Assembly: GCF_003391095.1 (NCBI RefSeq)
Contig: NZ_CP031447.1
Location: 2,418,001 to 2,482,000 of the forward strand
Direction: 5' to 3'
DNA length: 64,000 nucleotides
Source of the DNA: Austwickia chelonae
GTDB lineage: Bacteria; Actinomycetota; Actinomycetes; Actinomycetales; Dermatophilaceae
Both the position numbers and the translations under genes were made by a program. The notes beneath the pieces were generated by a model. It was not told where the DNA came from and did not search any database. It was given only the letters and a program-made list of their open reading frames with translations. This document shows positions 8,706-19,263 of the stretch, piece by piece (position 1 is the first letter of the stretch; the number at the start of each line of letters is the position of its first letter).

Positions 8706-10052
8706 ATGACGAACACCTCCTCCCCCGCCTTCTCTGGCCCACAGGAGGACGTCCCGAAAAGATCCCTGCAGATACCCGTCAACCGGTGGCTCATCCTGAT
8801 CGGCGGCGTGATGGTGCAGCTGGCCATCGGCGCCGTCTACGCCTGGAGCACCTTCAGTAAGGCCTTCCAGTCCCCTGAATCACGGATGCAGCTCACCCCC
8901 TTCGAGGCCTCGATCCCCTTCGAGACCTGCATCGCCATGATCTTCGTGGGCTCCTTCATCGGCGGCCGGGTCCAGGACCGCCACGGGCCACGCCCGGTCG
9001 CATTGGCCGGAGTCCTGCTGTACTCCGTCGGCAATATGATCAGCTCCTTCGCGCAGGAACCAGGTCAGCTGTGGCTACTGGTCATTTCCTACGGCGTCCT
9101 CGGCGGATTCGGGCTCGGTCTGGCCTACATCGTGCCGATCGCCCTGCTGCAGAAATGGTTCCCCGACCGCGCCGGCGTCATCACCGGTATCGCCGTGGGT
9201 GGCTTCGGCTTCGGCGCGATGATCGCCTCCCCGGTGGCCCAATTCCTCATCCAGCTCGACCGGACCAATCCCGCCAAACCCTTCCTGATCCTCGGCGTCG
9301 TCTACCTGGTCATCGGAGTGCTCGGTGCCATGGTGTTCACCAACCCCCCGCAAGGATGGCTCCCCGCCGGGATGGCCGCCCGCCGGGCCACACAGCCGGT
9401 CGCCGCAAGCGGAAACCGCGACTTCACGCAGAAAGAAGCCCTGCTCACCCCGCAGTGGTACCTGCTGACGCTCATCCTCACCCTCTGTGTCACCGCCGGG
9501 ATCTCCTTGGTCTCCGTGGCAGCTGACTCCGCCTCCTCCATCGCCCAGTACGACGCCGCCAGCGCAGCAGGGCTCGTCGGCATCATGGGGCTGTTCAACG
9601 GAGCCGGGCGCATCCTGTGGGCAGCCGCCTCGGACAAACTGGGCAAGATGCCGACCTTCGCCGCCATCCTCGGCATCCAGGGGGTCTGCCTCATCCTGCT
9701 GCCCCGCGTCGGTGCCTCCCCCGCCGTCTTCGCGATGCTCGCCGCGATCATCTACACCTGCTACGGCGGCAGCTTCGGCGCGCTGCCCTCCACCGCAGGC
9801 AAGTTCTTCGGCGTGCGCAATGCCGGTGGCATCTACGGGCTGATGCTGGTCGGTTGGTCCATCGGCGGAGTCAGCGGACCGCTGTTGACCTCCGCACTAC
9901 TGGGTAACGGTGATCAGAAGAACTACCTGCTGGCCTACACCGTCATCGGAACGATCGCTCTCGTCGGATCGCTGATCCCGATGATCACCAAGCCGCCGCG
10001 TCCCAAGTCCGTGGCAGCCGAACCCAAGACCCAGGAGACCACCTCCGTCTGA
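8706..10052 (+). CDS. OFA-family MFS transporter (oxalate/formate antiporter-like)
   Basis: A 448-residue polytopic inner-membrane protein. It begins after a short polar tail with RWLILIGGVMVQLAIGAVYA, a hallmark of the oxalate:formate antiporter family, and has twelve hydrophobic segments. The loop between helices 2 and 3 contains GRVQDRHGPRP, close to the MFS signature. The family includes antiporters for small carboxylates, but many actinobacterial members have unknown substrates. The start at 8706 follows CAGGAAAGG. Terminators on both sides suggest a monocistronic gene. Confidence 0.85.
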   Translation: MTNTSSPAFSGPQEDVPKRSLQIPVNRWLILIGGVMVQLAIGAVYAWSTFSKAFQSPESRMQLTPFEASIPFETCIAMIFVGSFIGGRVQDRHGPRPVALAGVLLYSVGNMISSFAQEPGQLWLLVISYGVLGGFGLGLAYIVPIALLQKWFPDRAGVITGIAVGGFGFGAMIASPVAQFLIQLDRTNPAKPFLILGVVYLVIGVLGAMVFTNPPQGWLPAGMAARRATQPVAASGNRDFTQKEALLTPQWYLLTLILTLCVTAGISLVSVAADSASSIAQYDAASAAGLVGIMGLFNGAGRILWAAASDKLGKMPTFAAILGIQGVCLILLPRVGASPAVFAMLAAIIYTCYGGSFGALPSTAGKFFGVRNAGGIYGLMLVGWSIGGVSGPLLTSALLGNGDQKNYLLAYTVIGTIALVGSLIPMITKPPRPKSVAAEPKTQETTSV

Positions 10053-10076
10053 ACCACGGCAGAACGAGCACAGAAG

Positions 10077-10104
10077 GGGCGGGCAGCCGGGAAGCTGCCC
10101 GCCC
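10077..10104 (+). terminator. Stem-loop terminator after the MFS gene
   Basis: An 11-bp stem, GGGCGGGCAGC and GCTGCCCGCCC, with a 6-nt loop is followed by TTCCTC. It lies between the MFS gene and the convergent selD. Confidence 0.75.
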
Positions 10105-10124
10105 TTCCTCGTCCCCATCCCCGG

Positions 10125-11153
10125 TCAGCGGCGTACCCGCACCGTCGCGCCCCCATCAGCCGGAACGACCTGGCCGATCACCGGGCACCCCGGGATCTCC
10201 CCGACCACCAGCAGTCCACCAGAGGTCTGCGCATCGGCCAACACCAGCAGATCCTCCTCGTCAACCCCCGACCCCACCTCCAGCTGAGGCCGAACCCAAT
10301 CCAGATTGCGCCGGGAACCACCCGGGACGAAACCGTCCCGGAAAGCCTCCCGGGCCCCGGCCAGCACCGGAACCGCCGAAGCCTCCAGTTCGGCCACCGT
10401 CCCCGAGGCCCGCATCATCTTGAACAAATGACCGAGCAGCCCGAAACCCGTGACATCGGTGCAGGCCTGCACCCCGGCCGTCAACGCTGCTTCGGAAGCC
10501 GTGGCATTCAGCGTGGTCATCGACGCCACCGCCTGTGGGAAGCTCTCCCCGGTCGCCTTGTGCCGGTTGTTCAGCAGGCCGACCCCCACCGGTTTCGTCA
10601 ACGTCAACGGCAGCCCCGGCCGGGCCGCATCATTGCGCAGAAGCCGAGCCGGATCGGCGACCCCGGTCACCGCCATGCCGTACAGAGGCTCCGGCGCCGA
10701 GATCGAATGACCTCCGGCGAGGGGACACCCTGCCTGCGCCGCGACGTCCAGCCCTCCCCGGAGCACCTCACGTAACAGGTCGTCCGGCAGCAGATCCACC
10801 GGCCACCCCACCAGGTTGATCGCCGCGATCGGCCGACCACCCATCGCATAGACATCGGAGAGCGCATTCGCCGCAGCCACCCGCCCCCAGTCGTACGGAT
10901 CGTCGACCATCGGCGTGAAGAAATCCGCCGTGGACAGGATCGCCCTGTCCGCCCCGTCCGGTCCCGCGGCCAGGCGCACCGCACATGCGTCGTCCCCGTC
11001 ATCGAGACCGACGATCAGATCCGGGTGCGACACCCCTTGCAAACCGGCCACCAAGGCTTCCAGCTGACCGGCCGGAAGCTTGCACGCGCACCCACCCCCA
11101 GCGGCATATCTCGTCAATCGAACATCGTTGTCCACGACGCCGACCTTAGCCAT
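10125..11153 (-). CDS. selD: Selenide, water dikinase
   Basis: A 342-residue ATP-dependent enzyme that makes selenophosphate, the selenium donor for selenocysteine tRNA or 2-selenouridine. The active-site loop GGGCACK keeps the catalytic cysteine (Cys22) and lysine (Lys25), so this is the Cys form rather than the Sec form. Other family marks are STADFFTPMVDDP, ANALSDVYAMGG and the C-terminal ADAQTSGGLL. The start ATG at 11153 is preceded by GGTGGAAG. No selA, selB or selenocysteine tRNA was seen nearby, so the downstream use of selenophosphate is not evident here. Confidence 0.93.
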   Translation of the reverse strand: MAKVGVVDNDVRLTRYAAGGGCACKLPAGQLEALVAGLQGVSHPDLIVGLDDGDDACAVRLAAGPDGADRAILSTADFFTPMVDDPYDWGRVAAANALSDVYAMGGRPIAAINLVGWPVDLLPDDLLREVLRGGLDVAAQAGCPLAGGHSISAPEPLYGMAVTGVADPARLLRNDAARPGLPLTLTKPVGVGLLNNRHKATGESFPQAVASMTTLNATASEAALTAGVQACTDVTGFGLLGHLFKMMRASGTVAELEASAVPVLAGAREAFRDGFVPGGSRRNLDWVRPQLEVGSGVDEEDLLVLADAQTSGGLLVVGEIPGCPVIGQVVPADGGATVRVRR

Positions 11154-11248
11154 CAACAGCACTTCCACCGGGGCAGATCGTCCCGAACCGGGCGAAGACG
11201 CCCTGCGTCGGAGGCACAATCCACCGCGAACCGGGACTGAAGGCCGTA

Positions 11249-11650
11249 TTGGCGCACCCGGTCGACGGATACAGTGGAAACGCTGGTTCTCCCAGCCCCG
11301 GTTGGGAGGTGTAGAGGTATCCGGTCCCCGGAGACCGCCAGTGCGCCACGCGACGTGGCGCGCCCGTGTTCACCGCCTTCACAGGCAGGTGCCGCCGAGA
11401 CGGCCCGGTCCGCGGCCGGGACGCCCCGACGGCATCCGCTGCGGAGGCACGATTCGGGGAGGACCCGCTTCGTGATGCCCGTTCCCAACTGGACCACCGG
11501 AGCGTTGCCGCGCCCCGGATGGCACGACATGGGCGATCCTGCCTGCGTCGACGATCATGCGCACCCTTCACACCATTCAAGGACAGCCATGCCCGACAAC
11601 CCCATCGTGGGTCCGCTGTCCTGTGCTCCCTCCGGAAAGGAGGCCCGCCC
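11249..11650 (+). promoter_or_regulatory. Candidate promoter and long structured leader of mutA
   Basis: The 497-bp gap between the divergent selD and mutA has no gene that I can support. A promoter-like pair, TTGGCG (11249-11254) and TACAGT (11270-11275), has a short 15-bp spacer. It would give a leader of about 370 nt. That leader contains several hairpins: GGATAC/GTATCC enclosing CTCCCA/TGGGAG, then GCGCCACG-CGA-CGTGGCGC, then a CCCGGTC/GGCCGGG stem. It lacks the GCCACTG core that both riboswitches of this window carry, so no riboswitch class is assigned. Confidence 0.35.
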
Positions 11651-13561
11651 ATGACCTCCGTCGACGAGACATTCCTCCCCCTCGCGGACGGATTCGACAC
11701 GCTCAGCCACGACCAGTGGCAGGGCCTGGTCGCCAAGGTCCTCAACCGTGGACGCCCCGAGGACAAACGCCTCGACGGGGCCACGGCCGAAGCCAAGCTG
11801 CACACCACCACCGTGGACGGCATCGGCATCCCCTGCCTGTACGAAGCAGGTGACGCCCCCCTTGCCCTCGGCCATCCCGGAGTGATGCCCTTCACCCGAG
11901 GTAGCGGATACCGGCCGGCCGACGTGCCCTGGGGAGTCCGCTCCCTGCACGACGACCCCGACTCCGCGATCACCCGCAAAGCCGTCATGACCGACCTCGA
12001 GCGCGGAGCGACCTCCCTGTGGTTCGAGATCGGTGAGCATGCCGTGCACGCCGAAGACCTCGGCACCGTCCTCGAAGACGTCCTGCTCGACCTGGCACCC
12101 GTCTGTGTGACCAGCGCCACCGATCAGGAAGCCGCCGCCCAGACCCTGCGCGACGTCTGGCGCCAACGTGGCCTGGTCACCCGTCAGGCCCGCGGCAACC
12201 TCGGGCTCGACCCGCTCGGTGCCGCCGCCCGCACCGGGGAAGAACCCCGCACGGAGGGCATGGTCGCCGCGGTCCGCGACTGCCTCGCCGACTACCCGCA
12301 GGTACGGGCCATCTCGGTGGACATGCGGCCGTACCATGACGCCGGAGCCGGAGACGTCGACGAGATCGCCTTCGCCGTCGCCACCGGAGTCGACTACCTG
12401 CGTATTCTCGCCGACGCCGGGATCAGCCCGGCCGAATCCTTCTCACAGATCGAGTTCCGGCTCAATGCGACCGCCGACGAATTCCTCACCATCGCCAAGA
12501 TGCGCGCGCTGCGTCGGGCCTGGGCCCGGGTGGGCGAGGAGTGCGGAGTCCCGGAGAAGGAACGCGGTGCCCGTCTGCACGTGGTCACCTCCTGGCGGAT
12601 GATGAGCCGGGACGATCCGTACGTCAATATGCTGCGCACCACGATGGCCTGCTTCGGCGCCGCCGTCGGTGCTGCCGAAGCCATCACCGTGCTTCCCTTC
12701 GACACCGTGGCCGGGCTGCCCGACGAGTTCAGCCGCCGTGTCGCCCGCAACACCCAGGTCCTGCTCGCCGAGGAGAGCAATGTCGGCCGGGTCCTCGACC
12801 CCGCCGGTGGCAGCTGGTACGTGGAACAGCTCACCGATGAGATGAGCCAGAGCGCATGGGCCGCTTTCCAGGAGGTCGAGGCCGCAGGCGGGATGACCCG
12901 CGCCCTGGCCGACCTGCTGGTGCGTGACCGTATCGGTGCCACCGTCGCCGAGCGGGCCAAGCGGCTCGCGAAGCGTCAGCTCCCGCTCACCGGGGTCAGC
13001 ATGTTCCCCCAGGTGGCGGAAAAACCGCTGGAACGTCGGCCTCGCCCTGCGGTTCCGGCCTCGTCCGGGGGTCTCGAGCCGCACCGGGACTCGGAGGTCT
13101 TCGAGGCCCTGCGCGACCGCTCCCTGGCCCATGAGCAGGAAACAGGGTCGGCTCCGCCGGTCTTCCTGGCCTGTTTGGGTGCCCGCCGTGACTTCGGCGC
13201 CCGGGAGACCTTCACCAGCGCACTGCTCGCCGTGGGCGGTCTGGCCACTCCGCGTAGCGAAGGCGGTACCCCGGAGGAGATCGCCGCGCAGGCGAAGGAA
13301 CTCGGTGCACGGGTGGCGGTGCTCTGCTCCTCTGCCGACCGTTATGCCGAGCAAGGCGTCGCCGTGGCGAAGGCCCTGCGTGACGTCGGCGTGGACAAGA
13401 TCTACATCGCAGGTCGTCCCGGCGAACTCGGCGAAGGTGCCGACACCGTCGACGACTCGATCTTCGCCGGTATGGATGTGGTGACTGCGTTGTCGTCGAT
13501 CCTCGACCTCATCGGAGCACCGGCCACTGCCTCCGCCGATGCGACCCGGAAGGACCGCTGA
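11651..13561 (+). CDS. mutA: Methylmalonyl-CoA mutase small (beta) subunit
   Basis: A 636-residue partner of the catalytic MutB. It carries the mutase TIM-barrel-like domain (for example [20 protein letters not shown] and the [10 protein letters not shown] segment). A C-terminal cobalamin-domain-like part lacks the DxHxxG cobalamin ligand motif (GARRDFGAR instead), as is usual for the non-catalytic subunit. The heterodimer interconverts succinyl-CoA and methylmalonyl-CoA in propionate metabolism. The start at 11651 follows GGAAAGGAGG; the frame is open upstream but has no better start. The stop overlaps mutB (TGATG). Confidence 0.94.
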   Translation: MTSVDETFLPLADGFDTLSHDQWQGLVAKVLNRGRPEDKRLDGATAEAKLHTTTVDGIGIPCLYEAGDAPLALGHPGVMPFTRGSGYRPADVPWGVRSLHDDPDSAITRKAVMTDLERGATSLWFEIGEHAVHAEDLGTVLEDVLLDLAPVCVTSATDQEAAAQTLRDVWRQRGLVTRQARGNLGLDPLGAAARTGEEPRTEGMVAAVRDCLADYPQVRAISVDMRPYHDAGAGDVDEIAFAVATGVDYLRILADAGISPAESFSQIEFRLNATADEFLTIAKMRALRRAWARVGEECGVPEKERGARLHVVTSWRMMSRDDPYVNMLRTTMACFGAAVGAAEAITVLPFDTVAGLPDEFSRRVARNTQVLLAEESNVGRVLDPAGGSWYVEQLTDEMSQSAWAAFQEVEAAGGMTRALADLLVRDRIGATVAERAKRLAKRQLPLTGVSMFPQVAEKPLERRPRPAVPASSGGLEPHRDSEVFEALRDRSLAHEQETGSAPPVFLACLGARRDFGARETFTSALLAVGGLATPRSEGGTPEEIAAQAKELGARVAVLCSSADRYAEQGVAVAKALRDVGVDKIYIAGRPGELGEGADTVDDSIFAGMDVVTALSSILDLIGAPATASADATRKDR

Positions 13562-15804
13562 TGAGTACCATTCCCCGTTTCGACGGCATCGACCTGGGTG
13601 CAGGTCGTCCGGCTGAGGACTCGGCCGAACGCTGGCAGTCGCTGGTGTCCTCCAATGCGTCGTACAGCGCGGGCTGGCAGACGCCGGAGCAGATCCTGGT
13701 GCCGCCGCTGTACACCGAAGCCGACACCGCCCAGCTCGACTTCCTGCACACCGTGCCAGGCGCTCCGCCTTTCCTGCGCGGGCCGTACGCCACCATGTAC
13801 GCCAACCAGCCGTGGACGATCCGCCAGTACGCCGGGTTCTCCACTGCGGAGGAGTCCAACGCCTTCTACCGGCGTAACCTCGCCGCGGGCCAGAAGGGTC
13901 TGTCGGTCGCCTTCGACCTGGCGACCCACCGTGGTTACGACTCCGACCACCCGCGCGTCGAAGGCGACGTGGGTATGGCCGGGGTGGCCATCGATTCGAT
14001 CTACGACATGCGCACCCTGTTCGACGGCATCCCGTTGGACAAGATGAGTGTGTCAATGACGATGAACGGCGCCGTGCTGCCCGTGCTGGCGCTGTACGTC
14101 ATCGCTGCCGAGGAGCAGGGTGTCACCCCTGCGCAGCTGTCCGGAACCATCCAGAACGACATCCTCAAGGAGTTCATGGTCCGGAACACGTACATCTACC
14201 CGCCGGCGCCGTCGATGCGGATCATCTCCGACATCTTCGCGTTCACCTCGCAGAACATGCCGCGGTTCAACTCGATCTCGATCTCCGGCTATCACATGCA
14301 GGAGGCCGGGGCCACTGCCGACCTGGAGCTGGCGTACACCCTCGCCGACGGTGTCGAGTACATCCGGGCCGGACGCGCGGTCGGCCTGGACGTCGACGCC
14401 TTCGCGCCGCGGCTGTCCTTCTTCTGGGCGATCGGGATGAACTTCTTCATGGAGGTCGCCAAGATGCGTGCGGCCCGGCTCCTCTGGGCCAGGCTGGTGC
14501 GCCAGTTCGACCCGAAGAACGACAAGTCGATGTCGCTGCGCACACACAGCCAGACCTCCGGGTGGTCCTTGACCGCGCAGGACGTCTTCAACAACGTGGT
14601 GCGTACCTGCATCGAGGCGATGGCCGCGACCCAGGGGCACACCCAGTCTTTGCACACCAACGCCCTCGACGAGGCCATCGCCCTGCCGACCGACTTCTCC
14701 GCCCGGATCGCGCGGAACACCCAGCTGTTCATCCAGCAGGAGTCGGGCACCTGCCGAGTCATCGACCCGTGGGGTGGCAGCGCCTATGTGGAGAAGCTGA
14801 CCTACGACCTGGCGCGGCGCGCCTGGGCGCACATCGAAGAGGTCGAGGCGGCCGGCGGTATGGCCAAGGCCATCGAAGCCGGTATTCCGAAACTGCGTAT
14901 CGAAGAAGCGGCCGCTCGCACCCAGGCCCGGATCGACGCCGGACGGCAGCCGGTCATCGGAGTCAACAAGTACCTGGTCGAGGGCGAGGAGCCCATCGAG
15001 GTCCTCAAGGTCGACAATGCGTCGGTGCGGGCCAGCCAGATCGAGAAGCTGCGTCGTCTCCGCGAAGAACGGGACGAGGACGAGACCCGCGCCGCTCTGG
15101 AGAAGCTGGCCAATGCGGCTGCGGACAGCAGCGGTTCGGCCGGTGGCGGCGCGAACCTGCTCGCGCTGACCATCGACGCGGCCCGAGCCAAGGCCACCGT
15201 CGGCGAGATGTCCTCCGCTCTGGAGAAGCAGTTCGGTCGGTACACCGCGCAGATCCGCACCATCAGCGGCGTCTACCGGAAGGAGGCCGGCGGGGTGGAA
15301 TCCGTCGCCCGCGCGCAGGAACTGGTCGCCGCCTTCGAGAAGGCCGAAGGCCGTCGCCCACGTATCCTCGTCGCCAAGATGGGACAGGACGGCCACGACC
15401 GAGGGCAGAAGGTGATCTCCACCGCCTTCGCCGACCTCGGCTTCGACGTCGACGTGGGCCCGCTCTTCCAGACCCCCGCCGAGGTCGCTCGGCAGGCTCT
15501 GGAGGCCGACGTCCACGTCGTGGGCGTCTCCTCCCTGGCCGCCGGACATCTCACGCTCGTGCCTGCGCTGCGACGTGAGCTGGACTCCGCGGGTCTGGAC
15601 GACATGATGATCGTGGTCGGCGGGGTCATCCCCTCGCAGGACTTCGACGAGCTGCGCGCAGCCGGTGCCGACGACATCTACCCGCCCGGAACGGTCATCA
15701 CCGAAGCCGCGGCCGGTCTGCTGGAAAAGCTGCTCACGCGGCTCGGCGCCGACATCCCCGCCCGATCCGCTGCTGCTGCGCAGGGTGAGGAGACGCATGG
15801 CTGA
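13561..15804 (+). CDS. mutB: Methylmalonyl-CoA mutase large (alpha) subunit
   Basis: The 747-residue catalytic, adenosylcobalamin-dependent subunit. The N-terminal substrate-binding barrel includes [17 protein letters not shown] and [19 protein letters not shown]. The C-terminal B12-binding domain contains [11 protein letters not shown] near residue 610, whose DxHxxG histidine is the lower cobalt ligand. Length and order are normal for the two-subunit enzyme. It is translated from an ATG overlapping the mutA stop by 1 nt, and its own end overlaps meaB by 8 nt, so the three genes form one coupled operon. Confidence 0.97.
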   Translation: MSTIPRFDGIDLGAGRPAEDSAERWQSLVSSNASYSAGWQTPEQILVPPLYTEADTAQLDFLHTVPGAPPFLRGPYATMYANQPWTIRQYAGFSTAEESNAFYRRNLAAGQKGLSVAFDLATHRGYDSDHPRVEGDVGMAGVAIDSIYDMRTLFDGIPLDKMSVSMTMNGAVLPVLALYVIAAEEQGVTPAQLSGTIQNDILKEFMVRNTYIYPPAPSMRIISDIFAFTSQNMPRFNSISISGYHMQEAGATADLELAYTLADGVEYIRAGRAVGLDVDAFAPRLSFFWAIGMNFFMEVAKMRAARLLWARLVRQFDPKNDKSMSLRTHSQTSGWSLTAQDVFNNVVRTCIEAMAATQGHTQSLHTNALDEAIALPTDFSARIARNTQLFIQQESGTCRVIDPWGGSAYVEKLTYDLARRAWAHIEEVEAAGGMAKAIEAGIPKLRIEEAAARTQARIDAGRQPVIGVNKYLVEGEEPIEVLKVDNASVRASQIEKLRRLREERDEDETRAALEKLANAAADSSGSAGGGANLLALTIDAARAKATVGEMSSALEKQFGRYTAQIRTISGVYRKEAGGVESVARAQELVAAFEKAEGRRPRILVAKMGQDGHDRGQKVISTAFADLGFDVDVGPLFQTPAEVARQALEADVHVVGVSSLAAGHLTLVPALRRELDSAGLDDMMIVVGGVIPSQDFDELRAAGADDIYPPGTVITEAAAGLLEKLLTRLGADIPARSAAAAQGEETHG

Positions 15805-16837
15805 GCCGTACGACGCCGTACGGGCCGCTGAACGGGTCAGGTCGGGGCGCCGGTTGGACGTGGCGAGGGCCATCACCCTCGTCGAGTCCTCCCGCCCCGA
15901 CCACCGGGCACAGGCCCGGGAATTACTCCGCGAGCTCACCCCACACACCGGTGCGGCGATGCGGGTGGGCATCTCGGGTGTACCAGGAGCCGGTAAGTCG
16001 ACCTTCATCGACGCCCTGGGCACCCGCCTCATCGAAGCGGGTCATCGGGTCGCCGTGGTCGCCGTCGACCCCAGCAGTTCCCGCACCGGCGGCAGCATCC
16101 TGGGTGACCGGACCCGGATGGCCCAACTCTCTGCCAGCGACGACGCCTTCGTGCGCCCGTCACCGTCGGGTGGGCACCTGGGCGGCGTCGCCCGGGCAAC
16201 CCGGGAGTCGATGGTCGTGCTCGAAGCCGCCGGGTACGACGTGGTCCTCGTGGAGACCGTCGGCGTGGGCCAGTCAGAAGTGGCCGTCGCCGAAATGGTC
16301 GACACCTTCCTCATGTTGGCGCTGGCCCGCAGCGGCGACCAGCTCCAGGGCATCAAGCGAGGCATCCTCGAACGTGTCGACGTCATCGCGGTCAACAAGG
16401 CCGACGGCGACAACGAGGGCGAGGCCCGGGTGTGTGCCCGTGAGCTGCGCGGCGCGATGCGCCTGATGGCCGGCGATTCGGCCTCCGCGCCGGAGGTGCT
16501 GACCTGCAGTGCGCGCACAGGTGCCGGGCTGGACGAGGTGTGGTCCGCGGTAACGGCCCACCGGGACCGGCTCGATCAGGAAGGCTCCCTGCAGGAGCGG
16601 CGCGCCGAACAGCAGCGTTCCTGGTTGTGGGCACTCACGGAGACCGAAGCCCTGGACAGCCTGCACCATTCGCCTCAGGTGCTCGCAGTGCGGGAGAACA
16701 TCGAACACCAGGTGATGACCGGCCGGATGGCCGCCCCCGAGGGCAGCCGCACCCTGTTGGAGGCCTTCGTCGCCGGGATGCTCGCCGCCCAGGAACAGAC
16801 GGCGAACGAACCTTCCTCGGCAGGAAACCCACGCTGA
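15797..16837 (+). CDS. meaB: MeaB/ArgK-type GTPase, methylmalonyl-CoA mutase chaperone
   Basis: A 346-residue G3E-family GTPase that protects methylmalonyl-CoA mutase and gates cofactor loading. Walker A is [12 protein letters not shown] (about residues 58-69), the switch region is [10 protein letters not shown], and the guanine-specificity motif is NKAD in VIAVNKADG. The ATG at 15797 overlaps the mutB stop, which sets the start over longer in-frame options. A strong stem-loop closes the operon 31 bp after the stop. Confidence 0.95.
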   Translation: MAEPYDAVRAAERVRSGRRLDVARAITLVESSRPDHRAQARELLRELTPHTGAAMRVGISGVPGAGKSTFIDALGTRLIEAGHRVAVVAVDPSSSRTGGSILGDRTRMAQLSASDDAFVRPSPSGGHLGGVARATRESMVVLEAAGYDVVLVETVGVGQSEVAVAEMVDTFLMLALARSGDQLQGIKRGILERVDVIAVNKADGDNEGEARVCARELRGAMRLMAGDSASAPEVLTCSARTGAGLDEVWSAVTAHRDRLDQEGSLQERRAEQQRSWLWALTETEALDSLHHSPQVLAVRENIEHQVMTGRMAAPEGSRTLLEAFVAGMLAAQEQTANEPSSAGNPR

Positions 16838-16867
16838 GTCGGCCGACATCAGGCTGAGCGTTACGAC

Positions 16868-16911
16868 CGCCAGGGGCGGGCACCCGGACATCGGGCGGCC
16901 CGCCCCTGGCG
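16868..16911 (+). terminator. Stem-loop terminator of the mutAB-meaB operon
   Basis: A perfect 13-bp stem, CGCCAGGGGCGGG (16868-16880) and CCCGCCCCTGGCG (16899-16911), with an 18-nt loop follows meaB. Confidence 0.75.
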
Positions 16912-17047
16912 CGTCCGGTGCGCGCTCGTCCTCCCTCGGACCAGCCCAGGTTGTTCCTGCGCCCGGTTCCGGTCAGGCTGGGAACGAACATCGGGGCGAG
17001 CTGCCCCGGACGACCGCATCCCCGACCGAGTCCGCAGCGAGGTCCCT

Positions 17048-18733
17048 GTGTCCACCGATCTGCCCACCGAAGACCGGGCCTTCTCCCCCGGCACCCTCCG
17101 GAGGAGCCCCGGAGTCGACGAGACCGTCGACGCCGTCGTCATCGGGGCCGGCCATCACGGTCTGGTCACCGCAGCCGTCCTGGCCGACGCAGGCTGGGAC
17201 GTCCTCGTCCTGGAGGCACGGCCCACCGTCGGCGGTGCGGTGAATTCCGTCGTCCGGGGAGGGTGGACGACGGACGAGTTCAGCGCCTGTCATCCGCTGG
17301 CATTGGCCTCCCCCGTCCTGCGCGCGCTGGAGCTGGAGAATCACGGGCTGCGCTGGGCCAGGGCCCGCGTCCAGGTCGCACATCTGTCCCGTCCGCAGGA
17401 AAGCGACGTCCCGGCGATCTGTCGTCAGGCCGCCGATACGGCTGAGATCCTGGGCCAGGACGATCCTCGGGATGCTCGGACCTGGCTGCGCTTGGCGGAG
17501 CAGTACGACGCGGTGAAGGGGCCTTTCCTGGAGGCTTTGCTCACTGCCTGGCCACCGGTGAGCGCGACCCGGCGTCTGGTCTCCGCGGTCGGGGCCCGGC
17601 ATATGCCGGATTTCGTCCGTTTCATGATGTTGCCCAGTTCGCGGATGGGTGAGGAGCTCTTCCGGGGGAAAGCTGCTCGGGACCTCTTGGCCGGCAATGC
17701 GATGCATGCCGATGTACCGCCGACCGCGCCGGTCAGTGGCGTCTTCGGCTGGTTGATGGCCATGTTGGCCCAGGACGTGGGTTTCCCTTCGCCGGTGGGT
17801 GGCACCGGGGAATTGGCCCGGGCCTTGGCGCACCGTGCGCAGGCCGCCGGGGCCCGGGTGGACACGGGTTCTGCGGTGACCCGGGTCGTCGTGCGCGGCC
17901 GTCGGGTCCATGGGGTGGAGGTCGCCGACGGTCGACGGATCGTTGTTCGCCGTGCGGTGGTCGCCGATACCAGCGCACAGGCCTTGTACGGTCGGCTGCT
18001 CGATCCGGAAGTGGTCCCGGCCGGGGTCCGTACCCGGTTGACGAACTTCTTGTGGGATCTGCCGACGGTGAAGCTCAACTACCGGTTGTCCGGGCCGGTG
18101 CCGTGGACCGCCGGGCAGGCTCGTGGCGCGGGTGTGGTGCATGTCGGGCTCGACGCTCCGGGGATGGTCCGCTGGACCTCCCAGTTGGAGACCGGTGTCC
18201 TCCCCGAGGAGCCTTTCGCCCTGGTCGGGCAGATGACCAGCATCGATTCTTCACGTTCCCCGTCCGGAACGGAGACGCTCTGGTTGTACACCCATCTGCC
18301 GCGAGGGATGACCCATGAGGGCGCGGTCCGGCAGGTGGTGCAGTCGAGCGAACGCATGATGGACCGGTTCGCGCCCGACTGGCGTGACCTGATCGTGGAT
18401 CGTTGGGAGCAGACCCCGTCGGGGATGGAGGCGGCGGATGCGAACCTGGGCGAGGGCGCGGTCGGTGGCGGGACGCAGCAGCTCTTTCAGCAAGCACTCT
18501 GGCGGCCGTTCACCGGTGCGGGCGGCCCGCGGACACATGTCGGGGGGCTCTATCTGGGCAGTGCGGCCGTCCATCCTGGTGGTGGGGTGCATGGGGCGTG
18601 CGGTTACCTGGCTGCCCGGGCTGCATTGACGGATTCCGGCCCGGTCGGACGGCGGATCGACGGCCTGCGCGTGTCCGCGCTGCGTCGGTGGTATGCCGAT
18701 CCTGCGCCGATCTGGGCCGGTCTGCACGACTGA
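17048..18733 (+). CDS. FAD-dependent oxidoreductase, phytoene-desaturase-like
   Basis: A 561-residue flavoprotein of the NAD(P)/FAD-dependent, carotenoid-desaturase-like superfamily. The N-terminal Rossmann motif VVIGAGHHGL (about residues 30-39) is followed by VLVLEARPTVGGAV. The C-terminal FAD-closing segment is GLYLGSAAVHPGGGVHGACG. Bacterial relatives are usually annotated as putative oxidoreductases; the substrate is unknown, and the lone context with no carotenoid genes gives no hint. The start is GTG at 17048; the ribosome site is weak (GAGGTCC), so the exact N-terminus is uncertain. Confidence 0.82.
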   Translation: MSTDLPTEDRAFSPGTLRRSPGVDETVDAVVIGAGHHGLVTAAVLADAGWDVLVLEARPTVGGAVNSVVRGGWTTDEFSACHPLALASPVLRALELENHGLRWARARVQVAHLSRPQESDVPAICRQAADTAEILGQDDPRDARTWLRLAEQYDAVKGPFLEALLTAWPPVSATRRLVSAVGARHMPDFVRFMMLPSSRMGEELFRGKAARDLLAGNAMHADVPPTAPVSGVFGWLMAMLAQDVGFPSPVGGTGELARALAHRAQAAGARVDTGSAVTRVVVRGRRVHGVEVADGRRIVVRRAVVADTSAQALYGRLLDPEVVPAGVRTRLTNFLWDLPTVKLNYRLSGPVPWTAGQARGAGVVHVGLDAPGMVRWTSQLETGVLPEEPFALVGQMTSIDSSRSPSGTETLWLYTHLPRGMTHEGAVRQVVQSSERMMDRFAPDWRDLIVDRWEQTPSGMEAADANLGEGAVGGGTQQLFQQALWRPFTGAGGPRTHVGGLYLGSAAVHPGGGVHGACGYLAARAALTDSGPVGRRIDGLRVSALRRWYADPAPIWAGLHD

Positions 18734-18765
18734 GGCCGTTCCCGTCGTCTGGTGGGGTCCGGTCT

Positions 18766-19083
18766 TCAGGAACGGGGGATGGCTTCGTCCGGTCCCACCT
18801 GTTTCACGGTGCATTCCGAGCGGTGGATCTGGTCGGCGAAACTGTTCACCTCCACATCGGTGACGGTGACTCCCAGCGCGTCGAGCTGGTCACGTAGTTC
18901 TTTCTCGATCTCGTCGACCGGTCGTCCGCCGTGGGTGCGGGAGACGCCGTGGAGGAGGTCGAGGAAACGGGTGGCGGTGGTGTGGCCGACGGCTTCGACG
19001 AAGGCGTCGTTCAGGTGGAAGTCGGTGGTGATCCGTCCGCTCGGCTGGCGGGTTCCCGCTCTGACCTCTGGCTCGTCGCCCAT
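18766..19083 (-). CDS. Hypothetical protein
   Basis: A 105-residue acidic soluble protein that I do not recognise. The middle has a helical, hydrophobic-patterned segment (TTATRFLDLLHGVSRT) and an amphipathic EIEKELRDQLDALGV stretch, then a short beta-like tail with one cysteine. No signal peptide or membrane segment is visible. The start ATG follows GAGAGG. It is convergent with the FAD oxidoreductase gene and divergent from cobK. Confidence 0.6.
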   Translation of the reverse strand: MGDEPEVRAGTRQPSGRITTDFHLNDAFVEAVGHTTATRFLDLLHGVSRTHGGRPVDEIEKELRDQLDALGVTVTDVEVNSFADQIHRSECTVKQVGPDEAIPRS

Positions 19084-19263
19084 CGGTGGTGCCTCTCAGC
19101 TCGCATGTCTCGCATGTCGGTGGTCTTATTTCTGTGCCGCCGGTGCCTCCCGAAATCGATCGACCGACGCAGAACATTCAGATTCAATTGAGCCACAAGA
19201 GAATTGATGATGCATGCCGAATGGGGTCCCGAGTTCACCCCCACTCTCCGTACGATGGGGCCC

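Noticed and set aside
11154-11650. A selenocysteine tRNA or cobalamin riboswitch between selD and mutA
   Set aside because: No tRNA-like acceptor stem with a TCA anticodon loop and T-loop was found on either strand, and the GCCACTG-type riboswitch core is missing.
14053-16032. A 659-codon minus-strand open frame
   Set aside because: Antisense shadow of mutB and meaB.
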